From positions 55,378-119,377 of the forward strand of contig LJKK01000098.1 in the NCBI GenBank assembly GCA_001421185.1: 64,000 bases of DNA, written 5' to 3'. Each line of letters begins with the position of its first letter. Position 1 is the first letter of the stretch. Origin of the DNA: Methanomassiliicoccales archaeon RumEn M1. Lineage in GTDB: Archaea; Thermoplasmatota; Thermoplasmata; Methanomassiliicoccales; Methanomassiliicoccaceae. The translations under genes and the position numbers were made by a program. The notes below the pieces were generated by a model. That model ran no database searches, was not told where the DNA came from, and saw only the letters and a program-made list of their open reading frames with translations. This document shows, one piece after another, positions 19,273 through 28,655 of the stretch.

Positions 19273-20301
19273 TTGCTGACCGACAGGGCGACCGTACCCG
19301 CTGACAGGATCCGCATCGAGGACCGGGAAGGATTGGTCTCTTTCTTCAAGGATGTCATGAACTGGCCGGGCTTCGAGCATGCTGGCAGCACCTCCGATTA
19401 CTGGGATTGGAAGTACCTCAGGAAGCCAGGGCCGAAACCGATCGGTTACGCGTCATGGCACTATGGTAAGGCGATCTCCCACGCGTCCATCGTGCCTACC
19501 CAGCTCATGGTGGACGGCAGGGCGGTAGCGGCAGGGCAGCTGGGGGACATGTACACGCACCCCGACCACCGAGGCAACGGACTGGCCGAGAGCATGCTGG
19601 AACGCGTGGAGCGGCAGGCGGACGCCGACGGGATCGAGATCGTGTTCGCGTTCCCCTCGGAGGCAGGTGGCAGGATCATCGCCAAGAGAGGATACCAGGA
19701 GCTGCCGATCTCGTTCGCCCACTACCATCTGATCACGAATCTGATGTTCTTCGAGCGGGTGAGCCTGGGTCCCTTGAAGAAGGCGGCCTACAAGGCCATG
19801 ATGATGACCAAGGCACCCGGGCGGCGGCCGATCCCGGGCATGGTGGCGGAGGTCACCGACCTTCCGGACGACATCGACGACATGACCCAAAGGTTCGAGG
19901 CCCAGTTCGACCTCGTCCTGCGTCACGACCGCCGGTACCTGGAGTGGAGGTATGGGGACCCCCACGGCGGTGCCTTCAGGACATTGCTGGCCACGGTCGA
20001 TGGCCGAACGGTGGGATTGGCGGTGCTGCGGCCCTACTTCATGGACGGCGCCGGCTACATGGACATCGTGGACCTGATGGCTGACCCGGACCATCCGCAG
20101 GCCGCCCGGGGGCTGGTGGCCCAGGCGATCGAGATGGCCACGGCCGAGGGGATCGTCGAGGTCCAGTCCTGGGTCCCGTCGGACCACCCGCTGGTCCCCT
20201 TCCTCCTGCGGGCGGGGTTCATGCAGAGGACGCCCTGGGCCATGAGAGGAGGCTGCGCATGTTCTGCCATCCTGGTGATGGGCACGGGCCGGCGTCGGTG
20301 A
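19273..20301 (+). CDS. GNAT-family N-acetyltransferase
   Basis: The protein (about 342 residues from the preferred start) carries a GNAT domain at about residues 60-160 with the acetyl-CoA loop QLGDMYTHPDHRGNGLAESML, where R-x-x-G-x-G/A is the family signature. A second, divergent GNAT-like half may follow (VDLMADPDHPQAARGLVAQAIEMA). The layout resembles Eis-like or sterol-carrier-linked acetyltransferases, with substrate unknown. TTG 19273 is chosen because a CTTTTTAT box at 19236-19243 sits about 30 bases upstream; the open frame extends to 19174, but that part would lie before the promoter. Transcribed divergently from the SPFH operon. Confidence 0.75.
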   Translation: MLTDRATVPADRIRIEDREGLVSFFKDVMNWPGFEHAGSTSDYWDWKYLRKPGPKPIGYASWHYGKAISHASIVPTQLMVDGRAVAAGQLGDMYTHPDHRGNGLAESMLERVERQADADGIEIVFAFPSEAGGRIIAKRGYQELPISFAHYHLITNLMFFERVSLGPLKKAAYKAMMMTKAPGRRPIPGMVAEVTDLPDDIDDMTQRFEAQFDLVLRHDRRYLEWRYGDPHGGAFRTLLATVDGRTVGLAVLRPYFMDGAGYMDIVDLMADPDHPQAARGLVAQAIEMATAEGIVEVQSWVPSDHPLVPFLLRAGFMQRTPWAMRGGCACSAILVMGTGRRR

Positions 20302-20429
20302 TCCTACAGAGGCCATCGCTGAAGGCCCACATCATGCTCGGGGACACCGATTGGATCTAGAGGGTCGGCTGACCTCCACTGTCATCATGGACAATCTTTA
20401 TTGGCTCATGGCTCCACGTCCATCCTGGA

Positions 20430-21455
20430 ATGGGAAACGCGTTCGAACCATACCCTGCACTCCTGCTCATCCCGATGGTCCTGGCCATGCCCATCATCGT
20501 CGCTCATGTGCCTCTGTTCGGGGAGGGGGGAGGGAGCCTGGACGATGCCCTGCCGGTGGACGACCCCACCAAGTCGTGGGTGATATACACCTCGCACGAG
20601 GGTTCGGACCAGGTCGACTACTATAGGCTATCGTTGAAGGAGGGGGACACGCTCCTGGTGGGCATCATCGTTCCGGCCTCCGAGGGCCGGCGGGGCTTCT
20701 CGCCGGACATGGTCGTGATGGGGCCCGGACTAGGGGAGAATGGAACCTTCCCACCAACGGTCCAGAGGGCCAGCGGGGGATACCTGGCCCTTGCCTCCGA
20801 AACGCCGTCCCATCTGGTGTACGAGCCCTTCTCTCCCGGTACGTTCTACGAACTGGCCAGCATAGAGATGTCCGCGCCCGCCGACGGCGACTACTACGTG
20901 GCGGTGTACGACGGATCGAACGGAGGCGACTACGGCCTGGTGGTGGGGAAGAGAGAGTCGTTCACCCTGGGCGAGTGGTTGACCATACCGTTCTCGTTGA
21001 TGACCGTCTACCGATGGGAGGGGCAGCAATGGTGGACCATACTCGCCCCCGGGGTGGGGGCGTTCATTGTGGGCATGGCCGTATCAGCGTCGGCCCTGCG
21101 CGGCTCACGAAGGCGACCCGATGCGCGATGGCTCCTCCTCTCCATCGCCGGCTCGCTCATGATCGCTTCCGGGGCCATCTTCGGCTATCAGACGGCGAGC
21201 AAGCTATGGCAGGTGGGAGGTTTGGAGCCAGCGGCGGCCCTGAGCGTGGCGTTCGCCCTAATCCCATTGCTGTTGGGCGCGGCCGCCCTGAAGATGGCCC
21301 ATCGCTCGCTTGACGGCCGCGTCACCTCAAGGTTCCGGGTGGCCTTGCTGGTCATTGCCGCATTGGCCCTGATGTCCTGGTCGGGATGGGTCATCGGCCC
21401 GGCGATGGTGGCGATGGCCGCTTTCCTTCCCTCCAGCCTGTCCAAGAGGCTCTGA
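20430..21455 (+). CDS. Membrane protein with an extracellular beta domain
   Basis: The 341-residue protein has a signal-anchor-like hydrophobic start (residues 8-28) and a soluble region (about 35-185) whose pattern, DQVDYYRLSLKEGDTLLVGI and ADGDYYVAVYDGSNGGDYGLVVG, resembles a PPC/jelly-roll-type secreted beta domain. Five or six membrane helices occupy the C-terminal half. I recognise no family name. A CTTTATTGG box about 35-40 bases before the ATG supports its own promoter. Possible roles include cell-surface sensing or envelope assembly, but nothing in the sequence decides. Confidence 0.6.
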   Translation: MGNAFEPYPALLLIPMVLAMPIIVAHVPLFGEGGGSLDDALPVDDPTKSWVIYTSHEGSDQVDYYRLSLKEGDTLLVGIIVPASEGRRGFSPDMVVMGPGLGENGTFPPTVQRASGGYLALASETPSHLVYEPFSPGTFYELASIEMSAPADGDYYVAVYDGSNGGDYGLVVGKRESFTLGEWLTIPFSLMTVYRWEGQQWWTILAPGVGAFIVGMAVSASALRGSRRRPDARWLLLSIAGSLMIASGAIFGYQTASKLWQVGGLEPAAALSVAFALIPLLLGAAALKMAHRSLDGRVTSRFRVALLVIAALALMSWSGWVIGPAMVAMAAFLPSSLSKRL

Positions 21456-21515
21456 TCCCTCCGGGGAGGCGGCAGCGGCGAACATTATTATACGCTACAG
21501 TTGTTCGAACGCTTG

Positions 21516-22448
21516 ATGCGTCCAGTCTCAACGGTCCGCCAGTTGTTCCACTACACTGGCTGGTATGTCAGCTCCCTCTTCGGCCGGAAGAAGCCGCTGG
21601 TCAACACCATGGTCATCCATTATGGCTGCAACCTCCGCTGCGTGCATTGCGCGGTGACGGCCAACGAGGGGAAGCTGACCGGACCCTCGTCCATGACATG
21701 GGACCTGGCAACGAGGGAGATGCGTTCGGAGTACGAGAAAGGGAGCCGCATCGTCTTCTTCGAGGGCGGCGAGCCCACCATCTGGAAGGATGGGGACAAG
21801 GGGTTCAGGGACCTCATAGCGGAAGCCAAGCGGATCGGCTACTTCGTCACCGGGTATACGACGAACGGCACGGGGCGCATCGTCGAGGACAGCGAGGCCA
21901 TCGCGGTGTCGCTGGACGGACCGGAGGAGGTGCATGACCGCATGCGCGCGCCCGGGGTCTACCAGAAGCTGATGGAGAACCTTGGCCAGACCGCCCATGC
22001 GAACATCTTCGCCAACATGACGATAAGCCAGGACAATATGGGATGTCTGAGGGAAACGGCCGAGATCGTCGCCCGGACGCCGCGGCTGAAGGGGCTCATG
22101 ATCAATTTCCAGACGCCTCCGCCGACCGAGCGGACGCTCAACCTGGAACAGAAGAGGGCGGTGGTCGACGAGGCCCTCCGGCTCAAGAAGGAGGGCTTGC
22201 CGATCATCAACAGCAAGCGCGCCCTGAAGGAGCTGCTCATCACCGACTATACCGACCGTTGCCCCTACTGGGTCTCGAGCTTCATGATACCCGATGGGAC
22301 CAAGCACTACGGCTGTCCGATGAGGGCGGTGGAGTCCTGCCGGGACTGCGGCTTCGACGCGGTGCGAGAGTATCGGCTCATCACCGCCGGGAACATCGGG
22401 ACCATTCTCAGTATGTCAAGGTTCGCAATATCAAAGCCGCCACGGTAA
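21516..22448 (+). CDS. Radical SAM protein
   Basis: The radical SAM cluster motif is in HYGCNLRCVHC (CxxxCxxC), about 40 residues from the start, followed by FFEGGEPTIW (the GGE motif) and SLDGPEEVHDRMR, typical of the SPASM/PqqE-like branch. C-terminal cysteines (RCPYW, GCPM, SCRDCG) could hold an auxiliary cluster. Substrate unknown. ATG 21516 follows a TTATTATACG box at the leaderless distance; TTG 21501 would add five residues. The last 41 bases overlap the convergent prenyltransferase gene, so the C-terminal tail may be slightly wrong. Confidence 0.8.
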   Translation: MRPVSTVRQLFHYTGWYVSSLFGRKKPLVNTMVIHYGCNLRCVHCAVTANEGKLTGPSSMTWDLATREMRSEYEKGSRIVFFEGGEPTIWKDGDKGFRDLIAEAKRIGYFVTGYTTNGTGRIVEDSEAIAVSLDGPEEVHDRMRAPGVYQKLMENLGQTAHANIFANMTISQDNMGCLRETAEIVARTPRLKGLMINFQTPPPTERTLNLEQKRAVVDEALRLKKEGLPIINSKRALKELLITDYTDRCPYWVSSFMIPDGTKHYGCPMRAVESCRDCGFDAVREYRLITAGNIGTILSMSRFAISKPPR

Positions 22449-23364
22449 GAAGTTCCAGCGCGACGGTCTGCATCAGGAACAGCGGTATGGGCCTCCAGAA
22501 GCGCAGCCTGTCCTTGATCCTCTGCGCCCTGAGCGCCTTCACGGCCAGAGGGAGTGCCAGGAACAGCATGGCCAGGAAGGGCTCGGTCAGCGCGGCCAGG
22601 CCCACCAGGATGTATATTAGGGCGACGAGGGAGGCCTCCACTCGGGCCACGTTCTCCAGCCCGATACGGACGGCGATGTCCATCTCCCCCATGGCCAGGT
22701 GGGCATCGTAGCCCGGCACCGAATCGGAGATGCGCATGATCATGGCGCCCAGGCCGATCGCCAGGGAGACCAACAGCACCGTGAGCGAGAACTCGGGAAC
22801 GATGACGTAGTAGGAGAAGAACGCGATCATGGTGAAGGCCAGGAACACGTCCAGCTCACCGAGGCCCCGGGAGCCCAGCTTGAGGGGCGGGGCGGTGTAG
22901 AAGAACGCCAGGGCCAGGGCGATTAGGCCCAGGATCACAATCGTCCATCCGCCGTACAGCACGATGGGGATGGAGAGAGCGACGGCGATGACCACCAGGG
23001 CGGCCATGAGCATCTTGCCCTGTGCCTCGGTGATGATGCCCCGGTCCAGGGAGTTGCCGGACCAGAACATCTTCTGGTCGAACATCTCCAGCAGCTCCTG
23101 GCGTAGCTGGGGGTCGCGGTCGGTGTCGAACCTGAGCTTGTCCACACCGCTCTTGTGGTCGAAATAGTCGTTGGAGAAGTTGACGAATAGGGCCAGCACC
23201 ATGACGTCCAGGGGGATGATGATGGCCATCAGCCATTCCTGCTCCACCGTCAGGGCGAACGCCGCTCCGGCCACCGAAGCTAGGAGGAACGGGAGCGTGT
23301 AGGCGATCCTCAGCACCTCCTTGGCCTTCTGCCATCTCGTCATCTCCTCGGGTCGAACGTTCAT
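22408..23364 (-). CDS. UbiA-family prenyltransferase
   Basis: The 318-residue integral membrane protein has about eight helices and both Asp-rich motifs of the UbiA family: NFSNDYFDHKSGVDK (near residue 64) and SDSVPGYDAHLAMGEMD (near 218), which bind Mg-prenyl-diphosphate. It resembles MenA-type enzymes more than digeranylgeranylglyceryl-phosphate synthases, so it may make a prenylated quinone-like compound or another isoprenoid; specificity cannot be read here. ATG 23364 is preferred to the far longer frame, whose extra N-terminus is compositionally odd and crosses the AT-rich promoter region. Confidence 0.85.
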   Translation of the reverse strand: MNVRPEEMTRWQKAKEVLRIAYTLPFLLASVAGAAFALTVEQEWLMAIIIPLDVMVLALFVNFSNDYFDHKSGVDKLRFDTDRDPQLRQELLEMFDQKMFWSGNSLDRGIITEAQGKMLMAALVVIAVALSIPIVLYGGWTIVILGLIALALAFFYTAPPLKLGSRGLGELDVFLAFTMIAFFSYYVIVPEFSLTVLLVSLAIGLGAMIMRISDSVPGYDAHLAMGEMDIAVRIGLENVARVEASLVALIYILVGLAALTEPFLAMLFLALPLAVKALRAQRIKDRLRFWRPIPLFLMQTVALELLTVAALILRTLTY

Positions 23365-23465
23365 ATGTACCGGCCGACCGTGAGGGCGGGGCGTGAAATA
23401 AAACCTTTCTCGATCGGATTTAATGAAAATTGTGAAAATATGAAAAGGGAAGTGTTTGGAAGCGC

Positions 23466-23741
23466 CTACTTGCGCTTCTTGCGGTCCCTTGCCTGATATT
23501 TCGCAAGCACCCTGCCGATGAGGATGATGGCGATCACCGCGACGATGGTGATAATGACGGCATAGATCAGCTTCCCAGTGGGGTCGTCCTCCGCCGGGAA
23601 TACGGTCCTTATCACCGTCTGGATCGCGTCGTTCCACGCCAGAGCTGCCACGAAACCGAACGCTGCTGTCATGAGCCCGACGATCGTCTCGATGACGAGC
23701 GTCGTCGTGCTCTTGCCCTCCTCCTCTCTTATGTCAACCAT
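23466..23741 (-). CDS. DUF5654 small membrane protein
   Basis: The 91-residue protein has two hydrophobic helices (about residues 20-40 and 58-78) separated by a loop with TVFPAEDDPTGKL, and a very basic tail RDRKKRK. The TIVGLMTAAFGFVAALAWNDA helix is typical of DUF5654, a small archaeal and bacterial family of unknown function. It is 101 bases upstream of the prenyltransferase on the same strand, and AT-rich sequence between them suggests a separate promoter. Confidence 0.75.
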   Translation of the reverse strand: MVDIREEEGKSTTTLVIETIVGLMTAAFGFVAALAWNDAIQTVIRTVFPAEDDPTGKLIYAVIITIVAVIAIILIGRVLAKYQARDRKKRK

Positions 23742-23789
23742 GAGGATGCCTCAAGACCTCAAGCTATCCGTGGATTATAATATCTACCG

Positions 23790-24177
23790 ATGAGGGAACA
23801 CTGGCCCCCCGCCAGTCGGCAGGTCCAGCGGCTTCGGCCCGCGGGATGAGATGACTAGCGAGGCCACGATCGTACATGTCCGGGGTCAGGATGTCATCTG
23901 AAAAATGAACAATCGAACAGTATTTCCTAGTTTTCTAGTGATATGTACATTCGCATGCCATTCAACTATTCTATTGTCTATGTGTCAATTTCCGTTATTC
24001 GTCTATTAATGAACGGAATAATGTGAAAACATCTATGCTTAATCAAAATCAATAGGCAAATGTACAAAATAATGTAACATTGCTAGACATAACCTCTATC
24101 ATGGTATTACCTAAAGAATTATCAACCCCTCGCGCATATAGGGTCGTTCGACGGACATAGGTCCTCAGGCTAGAGGC
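23790..24177. other. AT-rich intergenic region, no gene seen
   Basis: Nearly 390 bases without a convincing gene. The part from about 23895 to 24125 is sharply richer in A and T than anything else in the window and contains an inverted repeat, TTCCGTT...AACGGAA, near 23990-24020. CGCATATAGG at 24132 may contribute to the promoter of the following gene. It could be a long regulatory region or a structural element. Nothing like a tRNA or known RNA was recognised. Confidence 0.4.
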
Positions 24178-24183
24178 GTGTAC

Positions 24184-25803
24184 ATGATATCGATCGAGAA
24201 CGCAAGGTCGACAACGGGCACCAGGGCGAGAGTGGAGGACATATCCCCCATCAGCGGGATGTGTCCTCTGTGCATAGAGGATTGTAACGTGGTTTGCGAG
24301 GTCGGGAAGGGGGCATTCCGAGGCAGGGAAGTGCTGTATCCGAGCACCGAGTACTTCGGTCAGTCCACCGCCGCATCCAACAAGAACTTCATGCTCGACT
24401 GGTCACACTTCCAGATACTGTCCGAGCTGCTGGGCGCCTACGGTGTCGAGCCAGATCCAGACAAGGCATTCTTTGAGAACGCTGACATCACCACGCAGGT
24501 GGCCACCCGCTCGGGCAAGCCCATCGACCTGAAGGTTCCCATCGTGCTCGCCGGTCTCGGCTCCACCGAGGTGGCCAAGCGCAACTGGGAAAGCCTGGCC
24601 AAGGGCTCGGCGATGTCCGGCATCATCGAGGTGGTGGGCGAGAACGTCTGCGGCATGGACCACGCATCGGTGTACACCGGGGGCAAGGTCACCTACTCCC
24701 CGGACATGGAGAGCCGCATTTCCCAGTTTAGGGAGCTGTGGGACGGCAAGTACGGCAACATCGCGGTGCAGACCAATGTCGAGGACCTGCGCGGCGGTGT
24801 TGACGATTATGTCATCAGCAAGCTCGAGGTCGATATCATCGAGAGGAAGTGGGGGCAGGGCGCCAAGGCCATCGGCGGCGAGGTCCGCCTCAAGACCCTG
24901 GAGCGGGCCATTGAGCTGAAGAAGCGCGGCTACCTGGTGCTCCCAGATCCCCTGGACCCCAAGGTGCAGGAGGCGTTTAAGGCCGGGGCGTTCAAGACGT
25001 TCGAGCGCCACTCCCGTGTGGGCTTCCCCTCCCATCGCTCCTTCGTGGAGGACGTGGAGAAGCTACGCGAGAAGGGCGCGAGGTATGTCTTCCTCAAGAC
25101 CGGCGCCTACCGTCCCGAGGTCGTGGCGTTCACCATGAAGGCGGCATCGGAGGCAAGGGTGGACCTGCTCACCTTCGACGGCGCGGGTGGCGGCACCGGC
25201 ATGAGCCCGGTCCCCATGATGAACGAGATGTCCACTCCCACCGTGCACCTGGAAGCGCAGGTGCTGCTGGCAGCCAGCATCCTGAAGAAGCAGGGCCGGT
25301 TCGTGCCCGACATATGCATCGCCGGCGGGTTCACCAACGAGAGCCAGGCCTTCAAGGCCATCGCCATGAGCAACCTCGGCGACGGGCCTCTGGTCAAGGC
25401 AGTGGCCATGGCGCGCGCGCCCATCACCGCGGCCATGAAGTCCCAGCACTTCGCCCGCCTGGCGCTCGAGGACCGGCTGCCCAAGGCGTTCGCGAACGAG
25501 TACTCCTGCGATCCTCACAACTTCTTCGTGAGGGCGGGCGAGGTGGAGAAGAACTACCCCGGCAAGATACTGGGCAAGGACATCCCATGGGGCGCCGTGG
25601 GCCTCAACACCTTCCTCGAGGAGAGGATCGGGGAGGGGCTCAAGCAGCTTCTGGCCGGCTCCAGGAAGTTCCGCCTCGATCTGCTGGAGCGGGACGACAT
25701 AGCCGCCCTGAGCGAGTATGGGGCCCGGGTCACTGGCATCGAGACCTTTGACCAGATGGCCTCCCGGACCATTCCCGGGATGCTCGAATGTTGGGACAAG
25801 TAG
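24184..25803 (+). CDS. Glutamate-synthase-like FMN protein (GltB domain 2 family)
   Basis: The 539-residue protein corresponds to the FMN-binding synthase domain of glutamate synthase, with the TIM-barrel signatures LLTFDGAGGGTGMSPVPMM (about residue 324) and ADICIAGGF-like DICIAGGFTNESQ. An N-terminal CPLCIEDCNVVCEVGKG cluster motif (residues about 26-42) suggests an iron-sulfur site, as in archaeal stand-alone GltB-type proteins. It lacks the amidotransferase domain and no GltA or GltD gene is adjacent, so glutamate synthase activity is uncertain. ATG 24184 is used; GTG 24178 would add two residues. A long AT-rich region precedes it, and a clear pyrimidine-rich terminator follows. Confidence 0.88.
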   Translation: MISIENARSTTGTRARVEDISPISGMCPLCIEDCNVVCEVGKGAFRGREVLYPSTEYFGQSTAASNKNFMLDWSHFQILSELLGAYGVEPDPDKAFFENADITTQVATRSGKPIDLKVPIVLAGLGSTEVAKRNWESLAKGSAMSGIIEVVGENVCGMDHASVYTGGKVTYSPDMESRISQFRELWDGKYGNIAVQTNVEDLRGGVDDYVISKLEVDIIERKWGQGAKAIGGEVRLKTLERAIELKKRGYLVLPDPLDPKVQEAFKAGAFKTFERHSRVGFPSHRSFVEDVEKLREKGARYVFLKTGAYRPEVVAFTMKAASEARVDLLTFDGAGGGTGMSPVPMMNEMSTPTVHLEAQVLLAASILKKQGRFVPDICIAGGFTNESQAFKAIAMSNLGDGPLVKAVAMARAPITAAMKSQHFARLALEDRLPKAFANEYSCDPHNFFVRAGEVEKNYPGKILGKDIPWGAVGLNTFLEERIGEGLKQLLAGSRKFRLDLLERDDIAALSEYGARVTGIETFDQMASRTIPGMLECWDK

Positions 25804-25807
25804 GCTA

Positions 25808-25838
25808 AAACCCCTTCCCTTTTCCCCCTTTTTATATA
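25808..25838 (+). terminator. AAACCCCTTCC plus T-rich tract after the glutamate-synthase-like gene
   Basis: Five bases after the stop codon AAACCCCTTCC is followed by CTTTTCCCCCTTTTTATATA. The combination of the recurring 11-base word with a run of five T is the most terminator-like sequence in the window. Confidence 0.6.
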
Positions 25839-25882
25839 CATTCGTTAGCAGGCATTATATATGATTGCTACCGGTTTTCTAG

Positions 25883-26000
25883 TAATTCGTTCGGTGAGAA
25901 CGGAGAGACGGGGAATCCCGTTGTCAAGGAGGAGAAAACAACAGGGGGGTGAGCCGCCCATACCGCGCGCTCAAACCCCTTAACTTCATTTTTTCTGCAC
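25883..26000 (+). ncRNA. Candidate small structured RNA
   Basis: Between two genes lies a stretch with its own ATTATATATG box (25854-25863), several possible hairpins (CGTTC-GGTGA-GAACG near 25888, ACGGG-GAAT-CCCGT near 25908, GTTGT...ACAAC across 25920-25942) and an end of AAACCCCTTAAC then TTCATTTTTT (25973-25994). The following gene has a nearer TATA-like word (TTGAAATACT, about 26006), so this could be an independent transcript. It may equally be an untranslated leader. It matches no RNA family I can name. Confidence 0.25.
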
Positions 26001-26042
26001 GCCCCTTGAAATACTCTGCCGTGGGATGGTCCTTCGAGGGCC

Positions 26043-28069
26043 ATGACCGAACACCGCACGAGCACCGTGCCCGGCAGGGCGAACCGTCTGATAGGAGAGA
26101 AGAGCCCCTATCTGCTGCAGCACGCCCACAACCCCGTGGACTGGCATCCCTGGGGGGACGAGGCGTTCCGACTGGCCAAGGAGAAGGACAAGCCGATATT
26201 CCTGTCAATAGGTTATTCATCGTGCCACTGGTGCCATGTAATGGCCGAGGAATCGTTCGAGGACGAGGAGGTGGCGGCCCTTCTCAACGAGCACTTCGTC
26301 TGCGTGAAGGTCGACCGGGAGGAGCGGCCCGACATCGATGCCGTGTACATGATGGCCGCCCAGCTGATGTCGGGCACCGGCGGTTGGCCGCTTACGATCA
26401 TCTTGACCCCGGACGGAAGGCCGTTCTTCGCCGCGACGTACCTGCCCAAGGAAAGCAGGCAGGGCATGACCGGCCTGACCACGATCGTGCCAATCGTCTC
26501 CCAGTTCTGGAAGGAACGCAGGGACGAGGTGGTCGAGACCTCGAAGAAGGTGGCCGAGGCGGTCAGGATGGCGACCCAGCCCACATCGGCGGGCAGCGTG
26601 GGCATCGAGTCGCTCATGGAAGGCTACGAAGGACTGAGGAAGAGCTACGACCCCCGTCACGGAGGGTTCGGACGGGCGCCCAAGTTCCCCACCCCCCACC
26701 GCTTGACGTTCCTCTTGAGGTATTGGAAGCGGACCGGGGCGCCGGAGGCGCTGGAGATGGTCCAACGTACCTTGGTGGAGATGCGACGGGGAGGGATCTT
26801 CGATCAGCTGGGCGGGGGCTTTCACCGTTACTCGACCGATAGAAGCTGGACCGTACCCCACTTCGAGAAGATGCTGTACGATCAGGCCCTGCTGCTGATG
26901 GCGTACGTGGAAGGGTGGCAGGCGACCCAGGCCGATGAGTTCGAGAGCACGGCCAGGGAGGTCGCCGACTACGTGATGGAACGGCTGGCGTCGCCGCAGG
27001 GAGGGTTCTATTCGGCCGAGGATGCCGACAGCGAGGGGGTCGAGGGAAAGTACTACACATGGAGCGAGAGCGAGCTGTCCTCGTTCCTCGCTCCCGATGA
27101 GCTGTCGGAGGCCCGCCGGGTCTTCGGCGTCACCGGCGAGGGGAACATCGAGGTGAGCGCGGGGGAGCGCGCCAACGTGCTCCGCCTGGAGGGGGAGACG
27201 ACCGAACTGTCGGATACGGTCCGCAGGAAGATGCGGGAGCGTCGCCAGCAAAGGACGAGGCCGTTCCTGGACGACAAGATCATGGCCGACTGGAACGGTC
27301 TGATGATCGCCGGGCTGGCCAAGGCGTACGGGGCATGGAGGGAGCCCCGGCATCTCGACGCCGCCCGCCGCGCGGCCAACTTCGTCCTGGACGCCATGAT
27401 GAACGAGAGGGGGCGCCATCATGTCTACCGCGACGGCACCGCCGATGGCCCTGCCTTCCTGGACGACCATGCGTTCATGGCCTGGGGGCTGCTGGAGCTC
27501 TACTTCGCCGATCCTGACCCTCGCTGGCTGGAGGAGGCGGTGCGCATGGCCGAGTGGATGGTGTCCGATTTCGCCGACCCATCGGGCGGGTTCTTCCAGA
27601 CCTCGGGGGAGGAGCTCATGGGCCGCGTGAAGGAGGTGTACGATGGTGCCGTCCCGTCCGGCAACTCGGTGGCGCTGACGGTGCTGTACACTCTGCACGC
27701 CGTAACCGGTCGAGAGGACCTTCGCCAGGAGGCCGAGAGGGCCGAGAGGGCGCTGTCAGGCGCGGTGGTCCGGTCGCCGGACGCTCATGCGCAGTTCCTG
27801 AACGCCGTGGACCTTCGCATAGGACCGACGATCGAGATGACCCTTACCGGCAAGAGGAAAGATGTGGAGCCTTTCCTGGCCGTGATCGGACAGGCCTTCC
27901 TACCGCATCGGATGGTGGTGCACGCCTCCGGGGACGGAAGGATCGAGCGCCTCAGCCCCTGGCCAAGGGCAGGGACGTCTCGGAGGTAGCAGCATATGTG
28001 TGCCGCGAGCGTACCTGTCTGCCGGCGGTTCGGGACGCGTCGTCGCTGGAACGGCTGATCAAGAGCTAG
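26043..28069 (+). CDS. YyaL/spermatogenesis-associated protein 20-like thioredoxin-domain protein, frame broken near the end
   Basis: This is the conserved DUF255 plus six-hairpin glycosidase-fold protein. The start shows [17 protein letters not shown] and [11 protein letters not shown], the thioredoxin-like CxxC, then [23 protein letters not shown]. The central and C-terminal parts form the alpha/alpha toroid ([23 protein letters not shown] and [15 protein letters not shown]). The biochemical role is unknown. The first frame stops at 27989, but the normal ending ([12 protein letters not shown]...LERLIKS) is found after adding one C in the CCCC run at 27956-27959, giving 676 codons, the usual length. 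It is convergent with the DUF4443 gene, overlapping by 4 bases. Confidence 0.93.
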
Positions 28070-28650
28070 AGCAGCTCGAAGGCCGCCGCCATGGCGCCTT
28101 CCTCGGCCCGCTGAAGGCTGACCGACGTCCCGATGATGATGACGTCGCCGTCGCTCAGGTCGAACAACCGACGTAGGGCCCAGGCCGTCTCCGGGCGGCC
28201 CTTGTCCAGGTCGAAGTCCACCGGAACGGTCAGGCGATCGCCGTTCACCACCACGGTGGTGGCGCCGTCGGCCCCGGCCTTGATGGCCTGGTCCCGCTGC
28301 TCCATGCCGGACTTCACCTTGCTCGCCACCCCCTTGACCTGAACCGCCACCGAATACTCTCCCAGGGATATGTCGGGGGCGTCCAGGGTATACACCTGGA
28401 GCGGAAGCCTTGAGACGAAGTCGTTGCCGGCCTTGGTGATCTTGATGCCGGTCTGCTTGACGTCCACCAGGCCCTCCTCGCGAAGATATTCGATGATGGT
28501 GCGCATGCTGCCCTCGCCCACCCCTATCCTGTCGGCCATGGCCTTCCTGCCCTTCCTCCGTCCGTCGGTCAGCAGGGAGAGCGTCTTGTAGACATGATAG
28601 TCGGTGAAACGATGAAGGGGGCCATACTTGGGACGATCTATGAGCCTCAT
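28066..28650 (-). CDS. DUF4443 winged-helix transcriptional regulator
   Basis: The 194-residue protein has an N-terminal winged helix (residues about 15-80; LSLLTDGRRKGRKAMADRIG, then the recognition-helix-like EGSMRTIIEYLREEGLVDVK). A C-terminal ligand-binding-like domain holds the KSGMEQRDQAIKAGADGATTVVV motif typical of DUF4443. Such proteins are found across archaea; the ligand is unknown. It starts 6 bases after the SAM synthetase stop, so the two may be co-transcribed, which would be consistent with a link to methionine or SAM metabolism (inference). Confidence 0.75.
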   Translation of the reverse strand: MRLIDRPKYGPLHRFTDYHVYKTLSLLTDGRRKGRKAMADRIGVGEGSMRTIIEYLREEGLVDVKQTGIKITKAGNDFVSRLPLQVYTLDAPDISLGEYSVAVQVKGVASKVKSGMEQRDQAIKAGADGATTVVVNGDRLTVPVDFDLDKGRPETAWALRRLFDLSDGDVIIIGTSVSLQRAEEGAMAAAFELL

Positions 28651-28655
28651 GCGCC

